A stretch of DNA of 7,961 bases from contig WTCH01000339.1 in the NCBI GenBank assembly GCA_013138675.1, forward strand, positions 1 through 7,961. The letters are read 5' to 3'. The stretch's first letter is position 1; each line of letters starts with the position of its first letter. The translations under genes and the position numbers were made by a program. The DNA is from Woeseiaceae bacterium. Its GTDB lineage: Bacteria > Pseudomonadota > Gammaproteobacteria > Steroidobacterales > Woeseiaceae. Of this stretch, positions 1 to 6,547 are shown in pieces. The notes beneath the pieces are model-generated. The model ran no database searches, was not told where the DNA came from, and saw only the letters and a program-made list of their open reading frames with translations.

Positions 1-306
1 GGCAGTTTTGGGCCGGGGCACGCTCTGGCCGTGATGACGTTGCTGGCATTGGCGGTTGGAACGGTCGCCGGAACGACGAACCTGTTTGGGAAGTTTTCGC
101 GATACCTGCGAGCGGTCAGCTATTCGGCGACGCTTCTGTTTCACAGCATTCCCGCGGTGACCGATGGCTTGTTGCGCCTGCCCGTCCGCGATCCTGTTCT
201 CACGTCCATCGACGACCCGTTTTTGAGGATGTGTTACCTGGGCTTGGCGCTGCTGTTCCTGGTCGGAATCAGCCTGCAATTGCGCTGGATTTACCAAGCA
301 CGGTGA
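1..306 (+). CDS. C-terminal part of an unidentified multi-pass membrane protein (5' end outside window)
   Basis: The frame is open from base 1 to the TGA at 304-306, so the visible 101 residues are the C-terminus of a longer protein. An internal ATG at 31 lies inside a hydrophobic stretch and is unlikely to be the true start. About three hydrophobic segments can be seen: residues ~8-30 (AVMTLLALAVGTVAG), ~40-56 (around SYSATLLFHSIP) and ~79-97 (YLGLALLFLVGISLQL). It ends in a short basic tail (RWIYQAR). The loop between the second and third segments carries acidic and proline residues (PVRDPVLTSIDDPF). This fits an integral inner-membrane protein, but I recognise no family. It converges with the RND adaptor gene, with 85 bases between the two stops, so it is not part of the efflux operon. 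Codon use matches the pump genes. Confidence 0.7.
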   Translation, partial: GSFGPGHALAVMTLLALAVGTVAGTTNLFGKFSRYLRAVSYSATLLFHSIPAVTDGLLRLPVRDPVLTSIDDPFLRMCYLGLALLFLVGISLQLRWIYQAR

Positions 307-330
307 GTATCGACCTGCTCTAAAGGAATA

Positions 331-347
331 ACGCCACTCCATGGCGT
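331..347. terminator. Short hairpin between convergent genes, possible bidirectional terminator
   Basis: ACGCCA (331-336) and TGGCGT (342-347) form a perfect 6-bp stem around a 5-base loop. It lies in the 85-base gap between the membrane-protein stop (306) and the adaptor stop (392). The position suits a terminator serving both genes. No run of T follows on either strand, so a classical Rho-independent terminator is not well supported. Confidence 0.3.
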
Positions 348-391
348 AGTTCCAACTGCAACGAGAAACACGGCTGTAGATGCGATACGTC

Positions 392-1465
392 CTAGGTATC
401 GGACCGAACCTCGACTAGCTCGCCGTCATCGAGTGCTTCGGCACCGCGTACGGCGACGCGGTCGCCCGACCGCAACGCTCCGCGTACGGCGAGGAGATCG
501 CCGCTGGCCTCACGGACCTCCACCGCTATTCGCTCAGCCTTGGCGTTATCGTTGATTCGCATGACAAACGCGCCATCTTCCCGCAGCACCACGGAATCGC
601 GCGGCACCGTAAGTGCGACGTTGGGTGACAGCGGTAAGTTGACGGTGACCAGTTGGCCGGCCGCAACCAGTTGTGGTGCGCCCTCAGGAAGGTCGAGACG
701 TACCTCAAAGGTTTGTGACTGTGAGTTCGCGGCCGGAACGACCTTGCGAATCCGAGCCTCGAGACGCAGATCGCTCATGCGGACTTCAGCGGCCTGGCCG
801 ACGCGCATGCGTGGCAGGTAGCGAATTGGCACCGAGGCGCGCACTTCGAGGTTATCGATGTCGGTCATCGCCGCGAGTACGGTACTGCGTTCGACGTCTT
901 CGCCTGCGTTGCGTAAACGTTGAGTGACAACACCCGAGAATGGCGCCCGAACAATACAGCGCGAAAGCTGGCTGTCAGTCTCGCGGATTGAAATATGCGC
1001 AATGCGAAGGTCGCTGCGCGCGAGATCGCGATTCGCCACGATGCGGGCGAGTTGGATTTCCGCAATGACGTTGGCACCACGCACGGACTCAATGCGATTA
1101 ACTTCGCTTGCAAGTGTTTCGGCATTGATATTTGCACGGTCGGCTTCGGCGACCTGGCGTTCACGCTGCAGCTCGAGCATCTCGCAGTCGAAAACCGCGA
1201 CCGGCGTGCCGGCTTCGACGTAGTCGCCCGGTTCCGCCAACTGTTCGAGGCGGCCGGCCATGCCAGCGGTTATCTGTGATTCGTTTCGGCTGAAGACAGT
1301 GCCGGCCGCAGGCACGTTTGGCGCGACGCTGGTCGACATGACTTCGGTGATCGTAATGGGCGTCGGATCATTTTCGCCATTCGCAAATCCGTCGCTAACG
1401 GACAAGCACAGCAGCGCCGCAAACAACAATTTGAATGCGCGTTCGATGGTTGTGATTGAAATCAT
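392..1465 (-). CDS. RND efflux periplasmic adaptor subunit (membrane fusion protein, HlyD/AcrA type)
   Basis: This 357-residue protein would link the RND pump to an outer-membrane channel. A Sec signal peptide occupies residues 1-28 (hydrophobic LLFAALLCLSVSDGFA, then NGEN). The first half of the lipoyl/barrel-sandwich domain is at ~62-93 (AGRLEQLAEPGDYVEAGTPV). An alpha-helical hairpin of coiled-coil character spans ~95-168. The second lipoyl half is at ~170-192 (RAPFSGVVTQRL, then AGEDV). The beta-barrel follows at ~205-277 (NLEVRASVPIRYLPRMRVGQ) and the membrane-proximal domain at ~283-354 (VPRDSVVLREDGAFV). The length is normal for the family. There is no lipobox, so it is a soluble or signal-retained adaptor rather than a lipoprotein. 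The ATG at 1465 overlaps the permease stop as ATGA, and AAGGA lies about 8 bases upstream, inside the permease 3' end. Two cysteines, C94 and C170, sit at the two feet of the hairpin and could form a disulfide. The substrate cannot be told from sequence. Confidence 0.95.
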   Translation of the reverse strand: MISITTIERAFKLLFAALLCLSVSDGFANGENDPTPITITEVMSTSVAPNVPAAGTVFSRNESQITAGMAGRLEQLAEPGDYVEAGTPVAVFDCEMLELQRERQVAEADRANINAETLASEVNRIESVRGANVIAEIQLARIVANRDLARSDLRIAHISIRETDSQLSRCIVRAPFSGVVTQRLRNAGEDVERSTVLAAMTDIDNLEVRASVPIRYLPRMRVGQAAEVRMSDLRLEARIRKVVPAANSQSQTFEVRLDLPEGAPQLVAAGQLVTVNLPLSPNVALTVPRDSVVLREDGAFVMRINDNAKAERIAVEVREASGDLLAVRGALRSGDRVAVRGAEALDDGELVEVRSDT

Positions 1466-4400
1466 GATGTCATCCTTTGCTGCGCGAGAAGGTTCTTGGC
1501 CGGCATGACCTGGTTTGATTCGACAACTCGTTTGGATTCACCGAGACGCAGAATGCTCGGAAGTAGTAATAGTGTGAAAACAGCGCTGACGCTCATGCCG
1601 CCAACTATGACCGTGGCAAGTCCGCGGTAGATTTCACTACCGGCGCCTGGCACCAGCATCAGCGGCAACATGCCGCAGACGGACGTCAACGTACTCATGA
1701 AGATTGGACGTGCGCGGATGCGAATTGCCTGTGCAACGGCGTCGGTACGGTTTAGTCCCTCGCGTTCTGCCGCACGTGTCTGGTGTACGAGCAGGATCGC
1801 GTTATTGACGACAAGGCCGAGCAGGATGATGAAGCCGATCATGGTCAGCAATTCGAGCGACTGGTAGGTGAACAGGTTGAGGACACGCAGTCCGATTACG
1901 CCACCGACGACCGCAAGTGGCATGACCAGCAGCACGATCAGACTGTCCTTAACCGAGCGAAACATCGCCGCCATAATCAGTGCAAGTATCAGCACAGCCA
2001 GCCCGAAGTTTTTGCTCATGTCGGCGACGGCGGCATCGAGTTGATCGGCCGTGCCGCGATAGAAGATGTCGGCGTCATCGGGCAGGGCGTCGCGGAGTAT
2101 CGGCCCGATTTCACTACGAATCGTTTTGAGTGCGTCTTCGATCGTCATATCGGGCGGCGGTAACACCTGCAAAGTGACCGTGCGCTGGCCGTTCACCCGC
2201 CGTAGTTGCGTCGGACCAACGGTGCGTTCGATGTTGGTTAGCTCGCCGATGACCTGGATGCCTGACAGCGGTGTGAAAATTGGCACGCCGGCAAGTTCTT
2301 CGGGAGTATCCCAGGCGCCACTCCATATCAACACATCCATGCTTTCGTTACCGTCGAAGTAACGGCCCGCACTGAGGCCACCGGTGAAGGCGCGGACCGC
2401 GTCCGCAACGGCACCGCGGTCGAGGCCAGCCTGGGTAATGCGAAGATCATCGGGCACCAGTTGCAGCTCGGGCTTCGACATACTGACACCCGGCAATGCC
2501 CGCACGGACCAGTCATTGAAGCGCTCGTTCATCGCGTCCTGGCCGACCTTGGCGGCCTCCATCAGCGCCATAAGTTCGGGGCCCTGAAGATCGATATCGA
2601 TATTGCGTCCACCGGAAATGCCAATGTTGAGCAGCGATGCGCGAGACACGAACGGTCGCGCACCGGGGAGTCCGACCAGGATTTCGTCGCGAAGTTTGTC
2701 GATCAGCTCCGGCGCTTCGCGCGGGTCATTCGGATAAATGTAAATGCCGGTCGCGTTCGAACCCCAGGAGTACAGGTTGTAGCCACGAATTCCCGGGGCG
2801 GCATCTCCATCGACGTGCGGTTGCAACCGGTCGATGACCTCGAGAATCAGCTCGTTTTCGATGGTGCTGAGCGGAATACCCTCGGGCAAGCTGAAGTAGA
2901 CTTCGATGCCGTCCGAGTCCGCCTGTGGCAGGAAGTCGAGTTTTGGCGCCAACAGCCAGGTCAAAAGCGCCGGAGCCAGCAACAGCGACACGATCCACCT
3001 GGTCCGTAACTGTGGCGTACTCGTCAGGCTGACAATGCGGTTCGTAATCTTGTCCCAGAATGGACCGAGGCGATCGATAACCAGTTGGTCGCTACGGAAG
3101 TAATTACTCGCAACCGGCAACACGGTAATTGCAGCAATGAACGATGTGGTCACCGCAACGGACAAGGTCAGCGCAAGGTCGGCAAACAGTTGACCTTCGA
3201 GTCCCTTCATAAACAGGATCGGCAGGAAGATCGCGATGCTGGTTATTGTTGAGGCAAACAGCGCACCGACAACCTGTGACGGGCCTTCGCGCGCCGCTTC
3301 ACCCGGCGGCATGCCGTCTTGACGAAGACGCACAATGTTCTCTTGCACAATAATCGCCGCATCAAGGACCAGGCCCACGGCGAACGCGAGCCCGGCAAGC
3401 GACACGACGTTCAGACTGCGGCCCAAAAGGCTCAACACGAGCAGTGACGACAGCAACGAAAACGGAATTGTGGTCGCGATCATCAGCGTTGCGCGCCAGC
3501 CGCGCAGGAACCACCACAGCACACCCAGGGAGAGGAACACGCCGAGAACGAGGTTGCCGTTAACGAGCCCGATCGCGCGCCGGATGTGCACCGACGCATC
3601 GAAACTGAGCACCATCTGCAGACCTTCTGCAGCGAGCGGTCCGGCATTGAGTTCGTCGATCGTCCGGTTGATGTCGTCCAGGATCGTAACGGTGTTGGCG
3701 CCGTATTTGCCCTGCACGGAAATGTAGTAGGCCGGGAAACCCGTGCGATACATAAAACCGCCGCGCGGGTACAACTCCGTCGTGATGTCCGCGACCTCAC
3801 GCAGGCGTATTGCCTGGTTGTTCGGCCGGGCAACGATCAGGTCACCCAATTCGTCGAGATTGAAACCGCCAAGAAAGCGGACGGTGTACTGACGCCGGCC
3901 AACGCTGGCGAGCCCGCCGGTTGAATTCACTGCACGCGTCACCGTGTTCGCGATATCGGTCACCTGCACGCCGAGCGCTGCGGCACGATAGGGATCGAAG
4001 TCGATCAATACCAGGCTGTCGCGCTGACTGTTGAGATTTACGCGTTGCACGCCGTCAATCTCCATCAGGGCCGGCTCAACCTGCGCTTCGATGACGCGCT
4101 GGAAATCGGTGACGTCGGTGCCCGGTGTCGCGATCTGTGGATGCACGAGCAGGGTTGCGACCGGGAAGTCCCAGCCCCCCACCTGGATGCTGGGTTCGTC
4201 GGCATCGGGCGGCGCTTGATCGGCACGATTCAGAGCATTGAGTACGTCGAGCATGGCTTGCTGCAGGTCGGTGCCGACGTCGAATACGAGGTGTACATTG
4301 CCATTGCCGGCGCTCACATTGCTCGACATCTCAACAACGCCGGGAACCTGCCGAAGCACCGTTTCCTGTGGCTCGACGATGTTGGCCTCGACTTCCTGCG

Positions 4401-4566
4401 GCGCGGCATTTCGCCACGAGGTGTTGATGTTGATCTCGGGATACTCGAGGTTGGGCAACATCTGGACGGGTAGCGATGCAATCCCGATGACGCCGAGCAC
4501 GAAAAGCAATACCGCGGCGGCGAGCAGCGATGCGGGATTGTCTGCAGACAGGCGGATCAGCGACAT
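1462..4566 (-). CDS. RND efflux transporter permease, HAE1/AcrB-like
   Basis: This 1034-residue inner-membrane proton/substrate antiporter has the full RND layout. TM1 is at ~11-31, followed by the family signature LPVQMLPNLEYPEI at 32-45. A large periplasmic porter loop (~32-335) is followed by TM2-TM6 (~336-486). TM7 (~524-542) and a second porter loop (~543-853) precede TM8-TM12 (~854-1005). TM4 carries GLAFAVGLVLDAAIIVQENI and TM10 carries GLVVNNAILLV. Only one of the usual TM4 aspartate pair remains (D402 followed by A403), and the TM10 lysine of AcrB is N921, as in some HAE1 subgroups. I chose the ATG at 4566 because MSLIRLSADNP matches the usual RND N-terminus and GAGAGG stands 6 bases upstream. 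An in-frame ATG at 4644 would add 26 polar residues and run through a palindrome. The permease precedes the adaptor, the reverse of the commonest order. Likely substrates are drugs, dyes, detergents or fatty acids; the sequence does not decide. Confidence 0.96.
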   Translation of the reverse strand: MSLIRLSADNPASLLAAAVLLFVLGVIGIASLPVQMLPNLEYPEININTSWRNAAPQEVEANIVEPQETVLRQVPGVVEMSSNVSAGNGNVHLVFDVGTDLQQAMLDVLNALNRADQAPPDADEPSIQVGGWDFPVATLLVHPQIATPGTDVTDFQRVIEAQVEPALMEIDGVQRVNLNSQRDSLVLIDFDPYRAAALGVQVTDIANTVTRAVNSTGGLASVGRRQYTVRFLGGFNLDELGDLIVARPNNQAIRLREVADITTELYPRGGFMYRTGFPAYYISVQGKYGANTVTILDDINRTIDELNAGPLAAEGLQMVLSFDASVHIRRAIGLVNGNLVLGVFLSLGVLWWFLRGWRATLMIATTIPFSLLSSLLVLSLLGRSLNVVSLAGLAFAVGLVLDAAIIVQENIVRLRQDGMPPGEAAREGPSQVVGALFASTITSIAIFLPILFMKGLEGQLFADLALTLSVAVTTSFIAAITVLPVASNYFRSDQLVIDRLGPFWDKITNRIVSLTSTPQLRTRWIVSLLLAPALLTWLLAPKLDFLPQADSDGIEVYFSLPEGIPLSTIENELILEVIDRLQPHVDGDAAPGIRGYNLYSWGSNATGIYIYPNDPREAPELIDKLRDEILVGLPGARPFVSRASLLNIGISGGRNIDIDLQGPELMALMEAAKVGQDAMNERFNDWSVRALPGVSMSKPELQLVPDDLRITQAGLDRGAVADAVRAFTGGLSAGRYFDGNESMDVLIWSGAWDTPEELAGVPIFTPLSGIQVIGELTNIERTVGPTQLRRVNGQRTVTLQVLPPPDMTIEDALKTIRSEIGPILRDALPDDADIFYRGTADQLDAAVADMSKNFGLAVLILALIMAAMFRSVKDSLIVLLVMPLAVVGGVIGLRVLNLFTYQSLELLTMIGFIILLGLVVNNAILLVHQTRAAEREGLNRTDAVAQAIRIRARPIFMSTLTSVCGMLPLMLVPGAGSEIYRGLATVIVGGMSVSAVFTLLLLPSILRLGESKRVVESNQVMPAKNLLAQQRMTS

Positions 4567-4572
4567 GGTGCC

Positions 4573-4578
4573 CCTCTC
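4573..4578 (-). promoter_or_regulatory. Ribosome binding site that fixes the permease start
   Basis: On the minus strand GAGAGG is followed by six bases and then the ATG at 4566. This is the only good Shine-Dalgarno sequence near the candidate starts, and it supports 4566 over the in-frame ATG at 4644. Confidence 0.65.
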
Positions 4579-4621
4579 TTGAGTAGCGGAATCTTTTACG
4601 ATCTTTTGTTGGATGCACGAG

Positions 4622-4642
4622 GATCGCGAATAGTTTGCGATC
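4622..4642. promoter_or_regulatory. Operator-like palindrome upstream of the RND operon
   Basis: GATCGCGAA (4622-4630) and TTTGCGATC (4634-4642) are inverted repeats with a 3-base centre. Eight of nine positions pair, and the exception is G/T. The 21-bp symmetry, centred 66 bases upstream of the permease ATG, is the size expected for a dimeric repressor such as TetR or MarR types that often control RND pumps. No such regulator is encoded in the window, so the binding protein is unknown. As RNA it would also form a 9-bp hairpin (the mismatch becoming G-U), so a leader structure is an alternative. Confidence 0.5.
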
Positions 4643-4689
4643 ATTTGGTTATTTGCGGCGAAATGAGGGTTTGTCGCGGTGAACCGTTA

Positions 4690-4788
4690 GTCGTGCCAGG
4701 CATCCGGCTCGTCGTGTTCGAGCGTGCGGCTGACAACCAGGTCGGCGTTTCTTAGAGCAAAAGTTCCCAGCAGCTTCCGAAGTACCAT
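4690..4788 (-). CDS. Doubtful small open frame upstream of the RND operon
   Basis: A minus-strand frame ends with the TAA at 4687-4689. It can start at the ATG at 4788 (33 residues, MVLRKLLGTFALRNADLVVS and then an acidic tail ending DAWHD). It could also start at the ATG at 4899, whose bases overlap the ompA ATG on the other strand. From about 4790 to the stop the codons are largely GC-ending, like the real genes; upstream of that they are not. No ribosome binding site precedes either start, and I recognise no family. It could be a real micropeptide, the decayed 3' end of a lost gene, or chance. The longer version would run through the CRP-type site, which makes it less likely. Confidence 0.2.
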
Positions 4789-4823
4789 GAAGACGGGCTT
4801 TTTTACATAATCCTTGCTACTCT

Positions 4824-4839
4824 TGTGACTAATCTCACA
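4824..4839 (+). promoter_or_regulatory. CRP (cAMP receptor protein) type binding site
   Basis: TGTGA (4824-4828), six bases (CTAATC), then TCACA (4835-4839) is an exact match to the core CRP consensus TGTGA-N6-TCACA. It lies upstream of the ompA-like gene, and its centre falls between 4831 and 4832. The site is symmetric; I assign it to the plus strand because of the -10 hexamer placed downstream. FNR/Vfr-family proteins bind related motifs, but the TGTGA half-sites favour CRP/Vfr over FNR (TTGAT). Confidence 0.7.
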
Positions 4840-4860
4840 GTTCCATTTGTCGATTAGGTC

Positions 4861-4866
4861 TACATT
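4861..4866 (+). promoter_or_regulatory. Candidate -10 element of a class II CRP-dependent promoter
   Basis: TACATT matches TATAAT at four of six positions, including the key first T, second A and last T. A start site six bases further on, at G4873, puts the CRP-type centre at exactly -41.5, the class II geometry in which the activator replaces the -35 box. No good -35 hexamer stands 17 bases upstream, which agrees with activator dependence. The leader to the ATG at 4898 would be 25 bases. Confidence 0.45.
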
Positions 4867-4897
4867 GAGATCGAGACTTCCGACGACATTTAGTGAC

Positions 4898-5911
4898 ATG
4901 ACCAGACTGCTCAAGCTTCTTCCTCTTGCAGGATTTATCCTCGTTTCATTGGCAGCTCAAGCCGATGAGGGCGACTGGTATATTTCGCCCTCGATCGTCT
5001 ATTCCGACGATGACGGTGATCGCCTGATCGACGATTCCGTTGCGGGCGGGCAGATCCAGGTCGGCAGGGAGATGAGCGAGCGCTTTTCGCTGGAGGGTCT
5101 TCTCGGCTATCACGATATTGACGGTTTTCCGGGCCAGGAACACCTGGAGATCGGTCTTAACGCTATTCGTAAATTCCGCCCCGACAGCATGTTTTCCCCT
5201 TATGTCATTGGTGGACTGGGCTATCTGCGCGCAGATGCGGGTCTCCCGGATTTTGGTGGCATTCCAGCTGCCGGTACGACGTCGAGCAGCGCGACGGCAA
5301 CGGCCGGCCTTGGGTTGCAGCTTAATTTCAGCGACAGTCCCTGGTCACTGCGAGCCGAATATCGCTTGCGGCACGCATTCGACAGCACGGGTCTGACGGA
5401 CCAGGTGGCTTCGCTCGGTATCCAGTACTCGTTCGGCGGCGGTTCCGACTCGTCGATAATGGCGGCAGCCAGCGAGCCGGAACCTGTCCCATATCAGGAC
5501 AGCGACCATGACGGCGTTAGCGATGACAGGGATCGGTGTCCAGGTACCGTGGCAGGCGCCAGAGTCGACGCCAACGGCTGCGAAATCGCAGAGACAATCG
5601 ATCTCAAGAATATCTACTTCGGGTTTGATTCCAACGTAATCCACCCGGCGTCGAAACGCCTGCTCGACCATTCGGCATCAATCCTGTTGCGCCATCCCGA
5701 TCTGCAGCTCGAGATTGCCGGCTACGCGGATACCTTAGGTCCCGAACGCTACAACATGGCGTTGTCGCAGCTTCGTGCGGAGGCCGTGCGTGCCTACCTC
5801 GAGCAGGCGGGTGTTAACCCGGCGAACCTGACGGTCCGTGGCTACGGCGAATCCAATTCGGCCACCCACGCCGCAAACCGACGCGTGGAACTTCGTATAA
5901 CGAAGCGCTAA
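4898..5911 (+). CDS. OmpA-family outer-membrane protein with beta-barrel and peptidoglycan-binding domain
   Basis: This 337-residue envelope protein has a signal peptide at residues 1-22 (MTRLLKLLPLAGFILVSLAAQA, cleaved before DEGDWY). An OmpA-like barrel of alternating strands occupies ~23-182. A linker follows with the thrombospondin-type-3-like calcium motif DSDHDGVSDDRDRCPGT at 201-217 and DANGC near 226. The OmpA C-terminal domain runs from ~237 to 333. In that domain D278 (GYADTLG) and R293 (LSQLRAEAV) are 15 residues apart, the same spacing as the diaminopimelate-binding Asp and Arg of E. coli OmpA; NRRVEL closes the domain. The protein should anchor the outer membrane to peptidoglycan. 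The ATG at 4898 starts the signal peptide cleanly; an upstream in-frame TTG at 4847 would add 17 polar residues and run through the predicted promoter. No clear Shine-Dalgarno precedes the ATG. Tandem stops TAA TGA end it. It is probably activated by CRP through the site at 4824-4839. Confidence 0.93.
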   Translation: MTRLLKLLPLAGFILVSLAAQADEGDWYISPSIVYSDDDGDRLIDDSVAGGQIQVGREMSERFSLEGLLGYHDIDGFPGQEHLEIGLNAIRKFRPDSMFSPYVIGGLGYLRADAGLPDFGGIPAAGTTSSSATATAGLGLQLNFSDSPWSLRAEYRLRHAFDSTGLTDQVASLGIQYSFGGGSDSSIMAAASEPEPVPYQDSDHDGVSDDRDRCPGTVAGARVDANGCEIAETIDLKNIYFGFDSNVIHPASKRLLDHSASILLRHPDLQLEIAGYADTLGPERYNMALSQLRAEAVRAYLEQAGVNPANLTVRGYGESNSATHAANRRVELRITKR

Positions 5912-5935
5912 TGACCCAAAGCGGACATCGCTTGT

Positions 5936-6406
5936 TTGACTGAGAGTTCGTCAATCGTTAACGGGATTCGGGGATTTTGCACTTCTGTCCTTGTACTTGC
6001 TCTGTCTGCGTCGGCACATTCCGATTCACTGACATACCAGAAAGAGTTCATGGAGGAGGTCGCCGAATTCGCTAACCTAAACAGAATGAACATTACGCGA
6101 CTTCACAGGGACGTACATGCCGATTGTTATATTCCTGTGACCATAGCCACAATCATCCTTAGCAACGGGTCCGTCAAGGACGTATCCATAGTGAAGTCCT
6201 CTACGGTGCCCGTCGTCGACAGATACTTCCTTTACGTCATCGAGCAGGCCGCACCCTATCAACCACTCGCGAATCACTATGATCCGGCTCCTGAGGAAAT
6301 CACAATTACTCAGGAATTCAAGCTCGATGTGCAGTTGTGGGGTCATGGCATTCGCTCTACACAACCATGTGAGGAGCTCAAGCCTCGCGACTCTCAGTCG
6401 GAATAG
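5936..6406 (+). CDS. Small exported protein with TolA/TonB C-terminal-like domain
   Basis: The product is 156 residues. The start is TTG: the frame is closed by a stop at 5912 and the first ATG is at residue 39, which would remove the signal peptide. GCGGA lies 10 bases upstream. Residues 1-29 look like a Sec signal (basic IRGFCTS, hydrophobic VLVLALSASAHS). A short helical stretch (~34-58) precedes the domain at ~62-132: CYIPVTIATIILSNGSVKDV, then IVKSS, VVDRY, AAPYQPL and finally EITITQEFKL. This order (strand, xNGxV turn, SS..D, helix ending APxxPL, final strand) matches the TolA domain III/TonB_C fold. C64 falls where E. coli TolA has the Cys of its GKTCTLRI strand. There is no membrane anchor followed by a Pro-rich or coiled-coil spacer, so it is not a complete TonB or TolA. 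It begins 24 bases after the OmpA-like gene on the same strand and is probably cotranscribed. The fold is moderately supported; the role is unknown. Confidence 0.65.
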   Translation: MTESSSIVNGIRGFCTSVLVLALSASAHSDSLTYQKEFMEEVAEFANLNRMNITRLHRDVHADCYIPVTIATIILSNGSVKDVSIVKSSTVPVVDRYFLYVIEQAAPYQPLANHYDPAPEEITITQEFKLDVQLWGHGIRSTQPCEELKPRDSQSE

Positions 6407-6412
6407 AATCGG

Positions 6413-6436
6413 GATTTCGGCTAATTTGACCGAATC
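6413..6436 (+). terminator. Imperfect hairpin just after the TolA/TonB-domain gene
   Basis: GATTTCGG (6413-6420) and CCGAATC (6430-6436) pair with a one-base bulge around a 9-base loop, starting 7 bases after the stop. The position fits a terminator for the ompA transcript, but no T-run follows. The remaining bases up to 6547 hold no other feature that I can support. Confidence 0.25.
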
Positions 6437-6547
6437 GCTGATCATCGCAACTTCGAGACCATCACACTAACATTGTTGCTAATCCAACGTTTCGAGACAG
6501 ATCAGCCGAAAATTGCTCATCGAGCTGATATAAGAAATCGGAATTCG

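Larger units (their letters stand above)
4567..4897. other. Divergent intergenic regulatory region between RND operon and ompA-like gene
   Basis: These 331 bases separate the divergent starts of the RND permease (4566, minus) and the OmpA-like gene (4898, plus). The pump-proximal part holds a 21-bp palindrome (4622-4642) and a direct repeat ATCTTTT at 4591-4597 and 4601-4607. The ompA-proximal part is AT-richer and holds a perfect CRP-type site (4824-4839) and a -10-like hexamer (4861-4866). A minus-strand open frame ends with a stop at 4687-4689; its 3' third has genome-like GC-ending codons, and it is discussed separately. I found no convincing -35/-10 pair for the pump operon. Confidence 0.7.

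Noticed and set aside
2461..3009. Long plus-strand open frame antisense to the permease (182 codons)
   Set aside because: It lies wholly inside the well-supported RND permease on the other strand, has no membrane or family signature and no ribosome binding site. Long antisense frames are common opposite GC-ending codons.
4045..4473. Plus-strand open frame antisense to the permease N-terminal porter domain
   Set aside because: It is a shadow of the permease frame. The permease translation here carries the conserved LPNLEYPEI and porter-domain sequence, so the coding strand is minus.
4567..4644. Longer permease start at ATG 4644
   Set aside because: It adds 26 polar residues before the conserved MSLIRLSADNP start, would run through the operator-like palindrome, and lacks the good GAGAGG site found in front of 4566.
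4785..4806. Intrinsic terminator suggested by CGGGC followed by six T at 4796-4806
   Set aside because: No complementary GCCCG arm lies upstream, so no stem can form in front of the T-run.
4847..4897. Longer OmpA start at TTG 4847
   Set aside because: It would put 17 polar residues before a normal signal peptide and overlaps the predicted -10 and transcript start.
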